Shown one piece after another: positions 8,891 through 18,035 of a stretch of DNA of 64,000 bases. The notes below the pieces were generated by a model, which did not search any database, had not been told where the DNA came from, and was given only the letters and a program-made list of their open reading frames with translations. Source of the stretch: Angiostrongylus vasorum (taxonomy: Eukaryota > Nematoda > Chromadorea > Rhabditida > Metastrongylidae); the NCBI GenBank assembly GCA_018806985.1, contig JADANN010000411.1:1-64000 (forward strand). The letters are read 5' to 3'. Each line of letters opens with the position of its first letter. Within the stretch, counting starts at the first letter, position 1. Both the position numbers and the translations under genes were made by a program.

Positions 8891-10640
8891 TGTTTTAATA
8901 AGTAGGTATAAGACGGGGAATGTTGTTGGTCTATTGACTTTAAAGTGCGAAATATGCGTGACTGATGATCTTGCGTCAACCAATCCATCATTATTTAAGG
9001 TTAGACCAATCATCAGCTGTGTAGACGGGCCATACGGATAGAATAACCTGGTTTTCTAAGCCTAATACTGACCCAGTTGCTCAGCCACATTCCAACTCAC
9101 CTCATAAACACCCAAATGTTCCTAGAACGTCTACGTAACGCGTCTCCTAATAACGCGTACGTGATGGGAGTCCTTCGACGTTACCGCGTTGTACACCAAC
9201 GTATCGGATGTCTCCGCAATGCAAGCCATCTTCGAACTTCTTATTAAACATGAAGGAAGAATAAATATGCATGGCTTGTCCATCAAGCAGCTTGTGACTC
9301 TCTTTAAAGGAGTGCCTAAAGTGCTCGATTTTCATGTGGTCTGGGAAATATTTCGCTCAAATAAGGGCGTTGGCAATGGACCAGACGATTGGCACCGAGC
9401 CTTACCATTGCGTTTATGTCTAAAGTAGAAGCCCCCATTCTCGGTCTCTGGCCGCTACTCTACTGCAGGTACATAGATGATTGTTTTGTTTTCTTCTCCA
9501 TTCAGGAGAAGATGGACATACGTTTCGAGTTATTGAACGAGCAGTCTAAGTACATTAACTTCACCCAGAAGAAACCGAGAAAAAACTGGCTTCCCTTTTT
9601 TAAACATTCAAATAAACCTATCAAGTAGCTGTTACATGACAAAGTGGTACAACAAGAATATACTCGTTCATTTCCTTTCTTCCCACCCCCTCACACACAA
9701 AGAGAAATATGTTTCGAACAGCCACCTCTGTGTGCACAAGTAGGGAACTAAAGGAAGAATCGTGCAACTTGGCTCGGGAAATAACCATCTCCAATGGCTA
9801 GAAAACAGTAGCCCCACGAGATAAGTTTGGAAGGAGAGCGACGCCCCCAAAACGAAGGGTTTGGCCGAAACAAAATCCCGTTTATCTTGCCCTTCATTTG
9901 CGATGAATTAAGTCCAGCGATAAAGCGATGCTTAAGAAGGGCAGATCTAGAGGAATCGGCAGTGATAGTTGAAATACCACCAGCTGCTCTACGTCGTCAG
10001 TTAGTTCGTAACCGCCTGTATGACTGTCCATGTGAAACAATAAAATTGCGTAATCTGCCCTTATGACAGGGACGGTGACTGCATGAGCACAGGTACGATA
10101 TACCTGATCTCTTGTAATAATTGCGGAGATGAATATATTGGCGAAACGGGCAGACTTTCATGTATCCGCATAAAAGAACAGCTAGATGGCAAACGAAAAT
10201 CAAAACAAGGTACGCCACTAGGCACGCACAGGATACAAAAAACATAGCGGAAAAGATTTTGATGTAAAAGTCGCTGTCATCCCACGGAAGTCTAAAACGC
10301 CAAAGCGCATGCTTCTGAAGGCCTTTTGGATAAATTCCCAAAATCCGAGAATAGATAGCAGGGAAGAATGGCCTGAGATAACACGTGAACTAGCACCGTA
10401 TCTCAGAATTGATTTTTGATGTGGGGTGGTGCAGTAATCAACCATGTGCTTCTCTACGCAGATGTCCTTCCTCGGTAGAAGGCGGGTAAAAAACGGTGGG
10501 TTTTTCGAGAAGCCGGTGATCATGTAATTATTGTTCAGATTTTCATCTTCCTGTTCGCGTTGTTGAAGGGTTTGACCTAGTAAATTACATACTAGTGTTC
10601 CTTTCCAGGCTCTGAGAAGGCGATACTGCCGGAACGTCAG
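8891..10640 (+). mobile_element. Penelope-like element, copy 3, with RT and GIY-YIG, decayed
   Basis: In order: RT N-terminal part (8,955-9,400; FKVRPIISCVDGP, then YTNVSDVSAMQAIFEL), RT catalytic part (9,400-9,640; CRYIDDCFVFF with the YIDD box intact, then NWLPFFKHSN), linker (9,640-10,060) with several stops, GIY-YIG (10,085-10,330; GTIYLISCNNCGDEYIGETGR), 3' untranslated region and a hammerhead-like motif (10,606-10,642). Frameshifts separate the parts. The RT catalytic aspartates and both GIY-YIG motifs remain, so decay looks moderate. Confidence 0.75.
9189..9628 (+). pseudogene. PLE reverse transcriptase, two overlapping frames
   Basis: The first frame (9,189-9,428) covers the RT fingers (YTNVSDVSAMQAIFELL; HGLSIKQL); the second (9,389-9,628) covers the palm with RYIDDCFVFFSIQEK and the thumb-side NFTQKKPRKNWLPFF. 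The frameshift lies near 9,390. The RT copies RNA into DNA at the site nicked by GIY-YIG. The YIDD box is the PLE form of the RT catalytic motif. Confidence 0.7.
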
Positions 10641-10642
10641 CT
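10606..10642 (+). ncRNA. hammerhead-ribozyme-like motif, PLE copy 3
   Basis: CCAGGCTCTGAGA-AGGCGATACTGCCGGAAC, then GTCAGC. One base is missing from the CTGANGA core and GAAA is changed to GGAA, so it is likely inactive. Confidence 0.45.
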
Positions 10643-10795
10643 ACCGTTGTGTTGTATGTGTTATCTTTGTAAGGAAGTAAAGGTGTGCTGAATAGAAAGC
10701 TCACGATTGCTGTAATAAAGAAAACAACAGATTTACAATCTAATGCCGAGGTTAATAGAAAGTCGATCCTGGGAACTGTTAAAGGTTAACATTGC
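10643..10795 (+). mobile_element. PLE terminal region, 3' end of copy 3
   Basis: After the hammerhead-like motif come about 150 bases (TGTTGTATGTGTTATC, then AATCTAATGCCGAGG) ending at TTAATAGAAAGTCGATCC. The same end-point is seen at 2,195 (-), 18,621 (+), 22,190 (-), 32,911 (-), and at 54,610 it runs on into the coding start of the next element. I read it as the shared 3' terminus and 5' start of PLE units. Confidence 0.55.
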
Positions 10796-11050
10796 GATTT
10801 CGACCACAGCCTCAGCTGAAGCGTGTGTCCAGTGCCGATTTGTGCTCCCCAGATCAATCCCGTTGACGGGTGATTGCTGATGGCACTGATCGATAGGAAA
10901 CTAGCTGAGAAGTAGGCGAAACGAGGGATCCGCATGGTGTGGTGGTGAACGCGTGAGCATCTGGAAAGGGTAATATCGAGTTCGTTCCCCACCGCAGATA
11001 CTTGCTTTCCGGAGTTTTGCAAATATCTCAGCATCACTGTGTGTGCATGA
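10796..11050 (+). repeat. SINE-1, near full unit
   Basis: Body (GATTGCTGATGGCAC), head (GCATGGTGTGGTGGTGAACG), B-box-like GTTCGTTCCCC and the end GTTTTGCAAATATCTCAGC appear in order. It sits directly against the PLE terminus. Confidence 0.65.
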
Positions 11051-11194
11051 CACATGATAGCCCACCGTGAAAAATTGGAATAGGAAGTAAGTAAAAATTA
11101 ACATTATCATGATGTTATCCATGTGAAGATGTGTCATTTTTACCTCATCATATTTCTGACCACACCGCTACACGTTGTCAACAATACAACGCCC

Positions 11195-11380
11195 TCATGA
11201 TTGTACTAGTTTGATGTCTATATAAAGCTTTGAATTCAACCGTTTGACATTCACTCTGCGAAAGGCACCAGAAACGAAAGTGGCAAACCGTCCGATGGAC
11301 AGCTCTTTACGCCTGTCGATTTTACGTCTCTCTGAAACTTCGTAACATTTTTTGTAGTATTCGACCAGAACAGACGACAA
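11195..11380 (-). CDS. conserved second CLU gene, C-terminal exon (copy 2)
   Basis: A 61-codon open exon that begins right after a TAATTAG splice acceptor and ends at TGA. Its product contains SSVLVEYYKKCYEVSER, GRFATFV and a C-terminal RRVN, SKLYIDIKLVQS. The copy at 47,622-47,803 encodes VLIEYYKECY, KRFTTYI and, after one frameshift, RRVN, SKLYVDPKLERS with its stop at the same place. Many codon differences are silent or conservative, as expected for a coding exon. I do not recognise the family, and the upstream exons are not resolved. It is lysine and arginine rich. Confidence 0.45.
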   Translation of the reverse strand: MSSVLVEYYKKCYEVSERRKIDRRKELSIGRFATFVSGAFRRVNVKRLNSKLYIDIKLVQS

Positions 11381-11905
11381 CTAATTATTGTTAATCGAAA
11401 GTGCAGTGCTAGTTGTATTCCTGTGGTGACAGAACCAACTGGGTGGCCCGGTACGCGACATAGAGTAATAGATGCCGTTCTTTCTGGTTACTCAATGATT
11501 GTTATTGATATTGGTGGCAAAATCGGTTCTTCGCACAAAAAGCAATGCGCAAATGATTCCAGCTGGAGCACTTTGTCCACACTTTCCACACTTTTCCTTT
11601 AACATTCTTATATTGATACTGAATGCTATGGGATGATACCGCGTCAAGAAAAACGAGCCAAAATTCGTTTTAATGACGTAGTAGTAGAAGTTCCTAGAAG
11701 TAGCCGTGAATGAGTGCCTTCCTTCACTCAAACCAGATAATTGTTTGAAAACGAGGTTTGCGTAAAACGAGACTGAATGGCGCTGGACGGAAGGGAAAGA
11801 ACCTACATAGTGGGTTCGTCAGACAAGGATCTTCCAGCCGATACATTAGAGGAAGCTGCTACAATTCTCTATCATCCTGACGTTCCAGCGGTAGCACTTC
11901 ACTAG
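11195..11905 (-). repeat. CLU unit, copy 2 (minus), 3' flank
   Basis: Minus-strand similarity to 47,180-47,803: AACCCACTA(T/G)GTAGG, CAAACCTCGTT, CAATATAAGA and the coding-like exon at 11,380-11,195. At 11,905 it joins, with about 85 bases between, to the CLU 5' flank at 11,990-12,350; the collagen-like gene that should lie between is deleted. Confidence 0.6.
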
Positions 11906-11989
11906 GGAACATGACGATTAGAGGCGAGTTGTAAATTTGCAAAAGGATGAGAACAGCTTTGGTACAACTGCAGTACAAAACATGATTAA

Positions 11990-12350
11990 ATAGCGATTAA
12001 AAATGGTTGTGAGAAAGAGGAACACAACTGGGGCAAATGAAGCAAGGATGCTTAGAAATTACAAACGCAGTCACAGGATCTAAGTGAACGGAGAGACGAG
12101 CAATCAAGTTGCTTGTATTCCTTAAGGTGTTGGTCGAGCGAGGATGTAGATCCAGAGTTTTCAGGTGAGTACAATCTGAAAGAGTTACTTCTATGTGCAA
12201 TAGAACAGCAAACAAGGAAGAAACAGTTTCCACAAAGAGCTAGTTCAATGCTTCGACGACAAATATGAGAAAGTGCACCAGATAAGAACAAAGAGTTTAT
12301 GGAAGAAGGAACGATCCGAACAGTTCTGCGCAAGCGTGTTCCCAGTTAAG
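11990..12350 (-). repeat. CLU unit, copy 2 (minus), 5' flank
   Basis: Read on the minus strand this matches 61,615-61,990: GCGCAGAACTGTTCGG, CCTTCTTCCATAAA, CTTATCTGGTGCACTTTC. The minus-strand frames at 12,052-12,333 and 11,997-12,233 encode the conserved peptide stretches RTVRIVPSSINSLFLS and TLSDCTHLKTLDLHP that also appear in other CLU copies. Confidence 0.55.
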
Positions 12351-12351
12351 C

Positions 12352-12590
12352 TGAGGATGCAGTTATAATCACAATTTTTTGGCTTATTATTTACTGCATA
12401 CTCTTTTTAGCGGCAGGGTATATATTGCGAAATATAACTTTAATGATGCTGAGATATTTGCAAAACTCCGGACCGCAGTTGTCTACGGTGGGGGAACGAA
12501 CGCGTTATTGTCCTTTCCGGGGAGTAACGCATTCACCACCACACCATGTGGGTCTTTCGTTTCGCCTGTTTCTCAGCTAGTTCAATCTTA
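12352..12590 (-). repeat. SINE-1, first arm of an inverted pair
   Basis: Minus-strand body, B-box-like region (GCGTTCGTTCCCC complement at 12,493-12,505) and head (complement of GTGGTGTGGTGGTGAA). It stops near CAGCTAGTTC where the inverted second copy begins. Confidence 0.65.
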
Positions 12591-12591
12591 A

Positions 12592-12802
12592 TATTGGGTT
12601 CAGTGCCGATTTGTGCTTCCCAGACCAATCCTGTTGACGGGTGATTGCTGATGGCAGTGATCGATAGAACCAGCTGAGAGACAGGGGAGACGAGGGACCC
12701 GCATGGTGTGGTGGTGAGCGTGTTACTCCCCGTAAGGGACAATAGCGCGTTCGTTCCCCACCGTAGACACCTGCGGTCTGGAGTTTTGCAAATGTCTCAG
12801 CA
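12592..12802 (+). repeat. SINE-1, second arm of an inverted pair
   Basis: Plus-strand body (GGTTCAGTGCCGATTTGTGC; ACGGGTGATTGCTGATGG), head (CGCATGGTGTGGTGGTGAGC), B-box-like GCGTTCGTTCCCC and end GGAGTTTTGCAAATGTCTCAG. Together with the first arm it would form a long hairpin. Confidence 0.65.
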
Positions 12803-12814
12803 TCGTTATGGTTA

Positions 12815-13110
12815 TCTTACTATTGCTTTCACCGCTTTCTTCTTAGAATGGTTTTCTGGGGAACTCTGTATAATTATGAATGTGTTTTATGAACGCCTAC
12901 TTACCCTCTTGAAAAAAAACATAGTTGGTTATGTTATTTTCATCTGCAAACCCATTATTATTATTATTATTACTCTTACTAGTATTATTGTTTTACCGCC
13001 TATTATTAACAACAATGTTGTCGCTATTGTTAGCACTAATTTGTACTTTCCTACTTGCCACTCTTTCTTATTTTTTGGTTGCCGTTTTTCTTTGAACCTT
13101 TTACCACGTC
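12815..13110 (-). repeat. CLU far 5' flank with ATT-rich tract (minus)
   Basis: Complementary to 61,250-61,450: TTCTTCTTAGAATGG, GAATGTGTTTTATGAACG, a TTA/ATT simple tract at 12,955-12,980 and AACAACAATGTTGTCGC. It forms part of the mosaic block that runs to 15,585. Confidence 0.5.
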
Positions 13111-13460
13111 GGTGCTACAACCTGTGGAGCTTAAAAAGTTTAATGAGCTGTCACCCCTTAAATACAGAAAGGGTACTTATAAGAAACACGTTTAGAGCAG
13201 CCACCAATCTGTGCTCAGGAAAGAGAGGAGAACGAAGAATGAGATTCGTGCGTTAAGCAGCCATTTTCAATAGATGCGAAACCGTAAACTTTCAGGATAG
13301 TTATAGGAGAAAGCGGATGCCCACATATGATAATTCGTCCTCTTTATCCTGTACCTTATTTCCCACGCAATAAGTGCAGCTATAAAACGTTGTTTAAGAA
13401 GAGCCAACTTAAAGAATGCGGTGACTGTGATTGAAATACCATCGGACACTCTAAGACGCC
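13110..13460 (+). mobile_element. PLE linker fragment
   Basis: The frame ending at 13,256 contains NTERVLIRNTFRAATNLCSG; the sequence then continues to AAGAGCCAACTTAAAGAATGCGG and GAAATACCATCGG, the region just before GIY-YIG in the copy at 53,810-53,890. The same segment occurs at 37,230-37,560 (+), 56,530-56,720 (-) and 60,840-61,240 (-). It has no RT core or nuclease. Confidence 0.6.
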
Positions 13461-13645
13461 TTCACTTCCTTTAACATTCTTATTTATTGCCGAATCCTGT
13501 GGGAAAGATTTCGGATGCAAGCCAAATGAACGGGAATTTGTTGATGAGTAGCAGGAAAGGTTTCTAGAATTTAGACTTGAATGAGCCCCTTTTTCACTCA
13601 ACCAGCTGATTGTTTGATAACGATATCGTTGGCGAAGGGAAGGTT
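13461..13645 (-). repeat. CLU 3' flank fragment inside the mosaic block
   Basis: Minus-strand match to 60,665-60,845: CTGGTTGAGTGAA, GCTCATTCAAGTC, TTCTAGAAACC, ATTCGGCAATAA. Both of its junctions (with RTE-A on one side, PLE linker on the other) are shared with the 60-kb copy. Confidence 0.6.
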
Positions 13646-15585
13646 GTATAGGAATTTTCAATCAATACGCATGCCTTTCTCATCCCAATCGAGTGACTTC
13701 ATTATCCACTGCAATGCAGCACTAAACAGACTTTCGAACCCCCTTTCTCTATGGGTATGGAAGAAGGTCGGTGGAAAAAGCTGTATTTCAGTAGTGTAGT
13801 TCCGATAACAGTCATACAGAGTTCTTGTACACGGTTGGACCCCTCCTTGATCGACGAGCGCTGATAGGATTGCATTCGTTTCGACACTGTCAAACGCTTT
13901 TTCATAGTCGACAAAGGTTAAGACTAGGGGCAAGTGGTATTTCCGAAAAACTTCGATGATCCTGGACACGGTTTGGATGTGGCCGATGCTGCAAAATCCT
14001 TACCGAAATGTTGCTTGCCCCACTGGTTGAGCCTCATCCAATGTCCTTGATATGCGAGAGGGGATAATCTTCGTGAAGAGCTTGTAAAGTACACTCAACA
14101 GGCATATCGTACCACAGTTATGAAAATCTCTTCCGTCACCTTTCTTGGGCTGGATGACCGTACGCGACGTCCTCCACAGGTCTGGGATTTTTTCCTTTTG
14201 AAGGTAGGCTGTCATATGATATGTGAGAACTACATGTAAATTGTGGCCTCCAGCTCTAAGGTAATCGGCGGTGATATTGTCGGGTCCTGGAGCTATGTCT
14301 CTTTCCATGCTTTCTATCGCAACTCGAACCTCCGCAGGAAGAATTCCAGGTTTTCTTTCACCAGCGAGATATTATGGTTTGGGACGAGGAATGTGGAACG
14401 GGAAAAGGTTGGTGTAGAACGTTTTGGTTATTGATTCAATGTCATGGCGGGAAATTTTGCACCCACCCTCGTTCATCAGGGCTCACAGCGGAACACTGTA
14501 GTCACACAAGTCCCGACGGCATTTTATCAGACTGCTTCTTTTTTCTGCTGCTTCCAGTAGTTTCTTCTACTTGTACTGATGTACGTCTTCCTGCAAAGCT
14601 CTTCTACAATGGCACTTATTACTAGCCGTGTTAAACGTTTTGCAGTAGGTTCAAGCTTCAGTTTCGTTCTCTTTTCGAGCAAGTCCCTAGTAGTAACAGA
14701 GATGCCATCCAATCTCCTTGCTTGAGGGAACCAAGGAGCATTCAACACAGCTTTTCAGTCCTTTGACAAACAGCTTGTAGTATTCGGTCGGGTCTTCTTT
14801 AATCTGCCAGTCACGTTTGGATAGGGCTTCGTTCAGAATGTTCTCGTCGTACACAGCTAGAATTTTTTCCTCGTGGTCGATGAAATGAATTCTTTTTCCA
14901 GCTTACGACCGAATCGGATCTCCGCATGAAGAAAGCGGCGATCGGAACCAATACAGAATGACGGGACTACCGATTTATCAACTAGGCAACATCTTCTGTT
15001 TGTCAGAACGTGGTCGAATCTCCGCATGAGTCATGCCGTTAGCAGACTCTTATGTCCATCTGTTGCTTTCTTTCTTCTGGAGAAAGTAGTTTCCATGGAA
15101 GAGGCGTGCGCTGACGTAGATCCTCCAAGGGGTATGCATTCTCATTTCTTTTTCCCAATCTAAATTTTTCCCATCATATATTCACTCTTGTTGACAGTTT
15201 CTGTTCTGGCGTTGAAGTCGCCGACAACAGCTTTATGATATGCTTCATCATTGCGGATAACTTACTCGATCTGATAGTAGAACGCATCTACGTCGTACTC
15301 ATCAGCTGTATCGGTTGGTGAGTAGCAGTTGATGACAGTGATCTTCTTATGATGCAACATTTGAAAGCGGAGGACAGCTATGCGAGGGAAAGGATCTCGT
15401 ATGAGTCGACGAGATGGACAGTGGACGGGAGGACGACAAAGCCTACGCCACCGACATTTCGTGACGGGACCTTTTCTCCACGGATGACAAGGGTCCCCTT
15501 GTTTAGCTGGCGTACGTCGGTCTTCTTGATCTTTGTTTCTTGTAGTGCGATCACATAGAATTTGATGCGATGTGCGGACATTTCT
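13646..15585 (-). mobile_element. RTE-A LINE, copy 1, truncated at both ends
   Basis: On the minus strand: end of the APE endonuclease (15,585-15,380; [31 protein letters not shown]), spacer, RT N-terminal part (14,750-14,527; LLEKRTKLKLEPTAKR), RT core (14,308-14,000; APGPDNITADYLRAGG, SVLYKLFTKII) and VDYEKAFDSVETNA at 13,969-13,658. It ends exactly in the catalytic box, which reads FAND rather than FADD. RTE LINEs encode endonuclease and RT in one frame; here frameshifts break it. The FAND change and the break point are shared with the copy at 58,212-60,660. Confidence 0.75.
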
Positions 15586-15760
15586 ATTTTCATTTTATGC
15601 TCAAAGAGCAGCTCGATGCATTGCGGAGCCATTCGACACGCTTGTTTAATGTGAAGCAACATTGAATGACTCTACTGCATGCGTGCTGTTAGGTTGCGCG
15701 CACCCGTGGGTGATCTAGAAATATTTTTAGTGTCAGGTGAATCGGTTGATATTCAAATGC
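15586..15760 (-). mobile_element. PLE RT fragment
   Basis: Minus-strand words matching ATTGCGGAG(C/T)CATTCGACACG and GATCTAGAAATATTTT align with the RT stretch NVSNDSAMQA of other PLE copies and its upstream sequence at 18,296-18,320. It is short and frameless. Confidence 0.5.
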
Positions 15761-15909
15761 GCCAAAAACATTATCGAAAAAGAATGTGGATGTGATGCCC
15801 TTCTCCACGTTTGCAAACGACGCAAGCAATGAGCTGAAGGGTACAACAAGAGCTCTATTATTCAATCTCCGGAGCTCGGGGCACTTTTGCCGGCAGCAAA
15901 GGATGAAGA
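15761..15909. other. unassigned short stretch
   Basis: No repeat copy or gene is seen between the PLE fragment and SINE-2. Confidence 0.3.
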
Positions 15910-16180
15910 AGCATAAAGCTGTCCGCATTGATCGCTGAGGGATGCGCCATGCATTCCACTTCATCAAGCATCGTTTGGAGATGACTGAATGAATACCTGG
16001 CCTTTACAATGACTCGTGGTATCCTCCTAATGGTATCGAGCAGTGCTACTATTCTCCAAGAAAAGTCTGGTACCAATTTGCCGACCGCAGGAGGATGGAA
16101 GGCTTGGTGAGCCAGGGGGCGCGGGGATCGGTTCCACGTGTGTGTTGCAGAGCGCCTCCGACCACTGCGCCACACGCGCC
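15910..16180 (-). repeat. SINE-2, near full copy
   Basis: Minus-strand head at 16,180-16,165 (GGCGCGTGTGGCGCAGTGG), B-box-like GGAACCGATCC complement near 16,125, middle TTGGTACCAGACTTT and tail GGGATGCGCCATGCATTCC. It retains all parts of the consensus with point changes. Confidence 0.7.
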
Positions 16181-16197
16181 TTCAGAAAACTTATGAA

Positions 16198-16325
16198 ACC
16201 TTGGTGCTTTGGGTAAATATGTTCTGATGTTCTTTTATGCGGAGACAAAGTGGTCTACCCGTTTCCCGTATATATTCCTCACCGCGTGCGTAACATGAGA
16301 TCAAGTATCTTATACCTGGACTCAT
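16198..16325 (-). mobile_element. PLE GIY-YIG fragment
   Basis: Complement of TATACTTGATCTCATGTAACGCG-like sequence followed by the YIG half and CCGCATAAAAGAACATC, matching 25,970-26,060. Only about 40 codons remain. Confidence 0.55.
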
Positions 16326-16715
16326 GCAATCCCCGTTTACAGTATCGCGTTTCACACAAGTAAGGGAAAGGATCCGAAGCTCCGACCTGCGTCAACGATC
16401 AAAAATCAGAGATGCCGTTCTGTACGCCAAACAGTCGAGGATAAGGTGGGCCGGACACGTAATGCGTATGAATGATAACCGATGGAGAACAGCCGTTAGT
16501 GACTGGATTCCTCGGGATGTTAAACACACTGCAGGAGACCACCGGTCCTCAGAGTCCTTCACGAAAAGCCTAGAAGCAAGATATAATGCTCAATGAGTCC
16601 GTAGAGCGAGCACAACCCACTGGGCTACTCTTGCACACGACTGAGAAAACAGAAAATTTACTGGCGCCCGCTACAGTCACTCGACGAACAGTGGAACTAC
16701 AAGTGATAAGATGAT
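16326..16715 (+). mobile_element. RTE-B LINE, 3' end fragment
   Basis: The frame at 16,324-16,596 reads SDLRQRSKIRDAVLYAKQSRIRWAGHVMRMNDNRW, the conserved C-terminal part of RTE-B (compare 45,640-45,873). The element is cut on the 5' side to its last 390 bases, as is common for LINE insertions, and continues to the 3' end (GTGGAACTACAAGTGATAAG). Confidence 0.7.
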
Positions 16716-17085
16716 TGCAGCCTAATCTTCTTTTGTTGACTGGTTGCCGAACGATAATAAATCGTTTCCACCCAATCAATCCATCTTGTTGCAGTCTGCG
16801 CTACAATAACTCCCACATAGCCATGCAATGCCTCTGTAAAACCGGCACTCATTTGATCACAAGACAAACTATCAATATCTTGTTCCACCGTGGACCTAAA
16901 ACGAGTTTGTCATAAAAGCTAGTTTGGCGAGTGTTTTGGCACTTTTTGCTTTCTTAAGCGCCGAATTGATTTGAGTGGAGCATATAAGGCCATTCATTCT
17001 TGTTAAGAGATCCTCTATCCAAGGGCTCTGTTAAATGAGGTTACTTTGTTTGAAAGTAAATTTGCACTATTCTTTCGGTTTTATG
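16716..17085 (+). repeat. R5, dispersed repeat copy
   Basis: Same-orientation match to 49,240-49,650: GACTGGTTG(C/T)CGAACG, CGCTACAATAACTCCCACAT-like, AGACAAACTATCAATATC and AGTGTTTTGGCACTTTT. No long frame or LINE motif is seen. Family unknown to me. Confidence 0.5.
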
Positions 17086-18035
17086 CGACTGCGAATACAC
17101 AAGTCGTATAGCTGTTTCTCATAGGTCTATAAGGTGGTGTGGTCTGGGGAGGGTGGTGGACGCGCAAGGAAATCGCTCAAAGACTCCGTTTAAACGAGAA
17201 AAAATTGAAAGAACCGAGAAATTCCTGGGGACAGGGCAGAGGCGGCCGCATCGCCTTAACTCCCCGGAAAACGCGAATTTGATCACGCAAACACGATTTC
17301 TAGCACGCGGCAGTACTAGCGGATGAGTTACGGTACTGCGGACGAATGTTCCGCGAAAAGTTGGAAAATCGCCCAAACGATGAAAAAAACATCGAAAAAT
17401 TTGCACGGACGTAGCTTGAGCCTCACAGAGAGAGGGGCTGCACGTGCCCTAAAGTCGTGCAATTTGATCTACTTGCCGAAAGCTCCCGAAACTCGCCGAA
17501 ACCTTCGAAAACACGCCGGAACGCCAAGACGCGCCACCTGAGTTTAAGCGCCTAGGGCCTAAGTCTAGCTAATACTAAGCCTAAACCTAAGACTAAGCCA
17601 CGAGGAATCGGCCGAAACCTCGAAAAGTCGCCAGGCTGGTATTCTGGAAGCCGGATTACGTTAGCTGCCGCATGAACCGGCCGCTCTGAAAAAACAATAT
17701 TTTCGTCCGTATCTCGGTTAAAAAATAGGTTTCCGGGGGCTGCACCCAACATTTCTAGAATGTACTTATAGAAAGGAACATAAAATACAAGCAACCGGAA
17801 ATCCAGGATGGCCTAGAAGCGCTGATCTAGTAACAGGTTTCGAGGAAAGTTTTTTTACGAGAACGGAGAGGAGGCTGGAGGAGTTCTTTTAAGGATGGGG
17901 GAGGAGGAAGCTTGAGGCAGAACCCACCTCCTCCTCTCCTCTGTGGTGGATGGGTGGGAACGTGGCGTGTTGGGTTGGGATGGTGAGCTTCCTCCTCGCC
18001 CATGTAGCATTCTGTGGTGCTGGTCTCCATCAAAT
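17086..18035. other. GC-rich unassigned stretch with telomere-like and purine tracts
   Basis: This is visibly more GC rich than its surroundings, with a repeated CGCCGAAAC-type word (17,490-17,530). It contains a degenerate telomere-like tract (17,551-17,600) and a polypurine run followed by its polypyrimidine complement (17,865-17,940). Frames on both strands have no recognisable domain. I see no gene I can support. Confidence 0.4.
17551..17600 (-). repeat. degenerate nematode-telomere-like tract
   Basis: GGGCCTAAG, AAGCCTAAACCTAAG and ACTAAGCC occur within 50 bases. GCCTAA is the complement of TTAGGC, the nematode telomere hexamer. It is too short and too mutated to be a real telomere and may be chance. 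Confidence 0.3.

Noticed and set aside
9400..9640. RT as part of an endogenous retrovirus
   Set aside because: No gag, protease, integrase, envelope or LTR. The YIDD box with GIY-YIG after it is the PLE arrangement.
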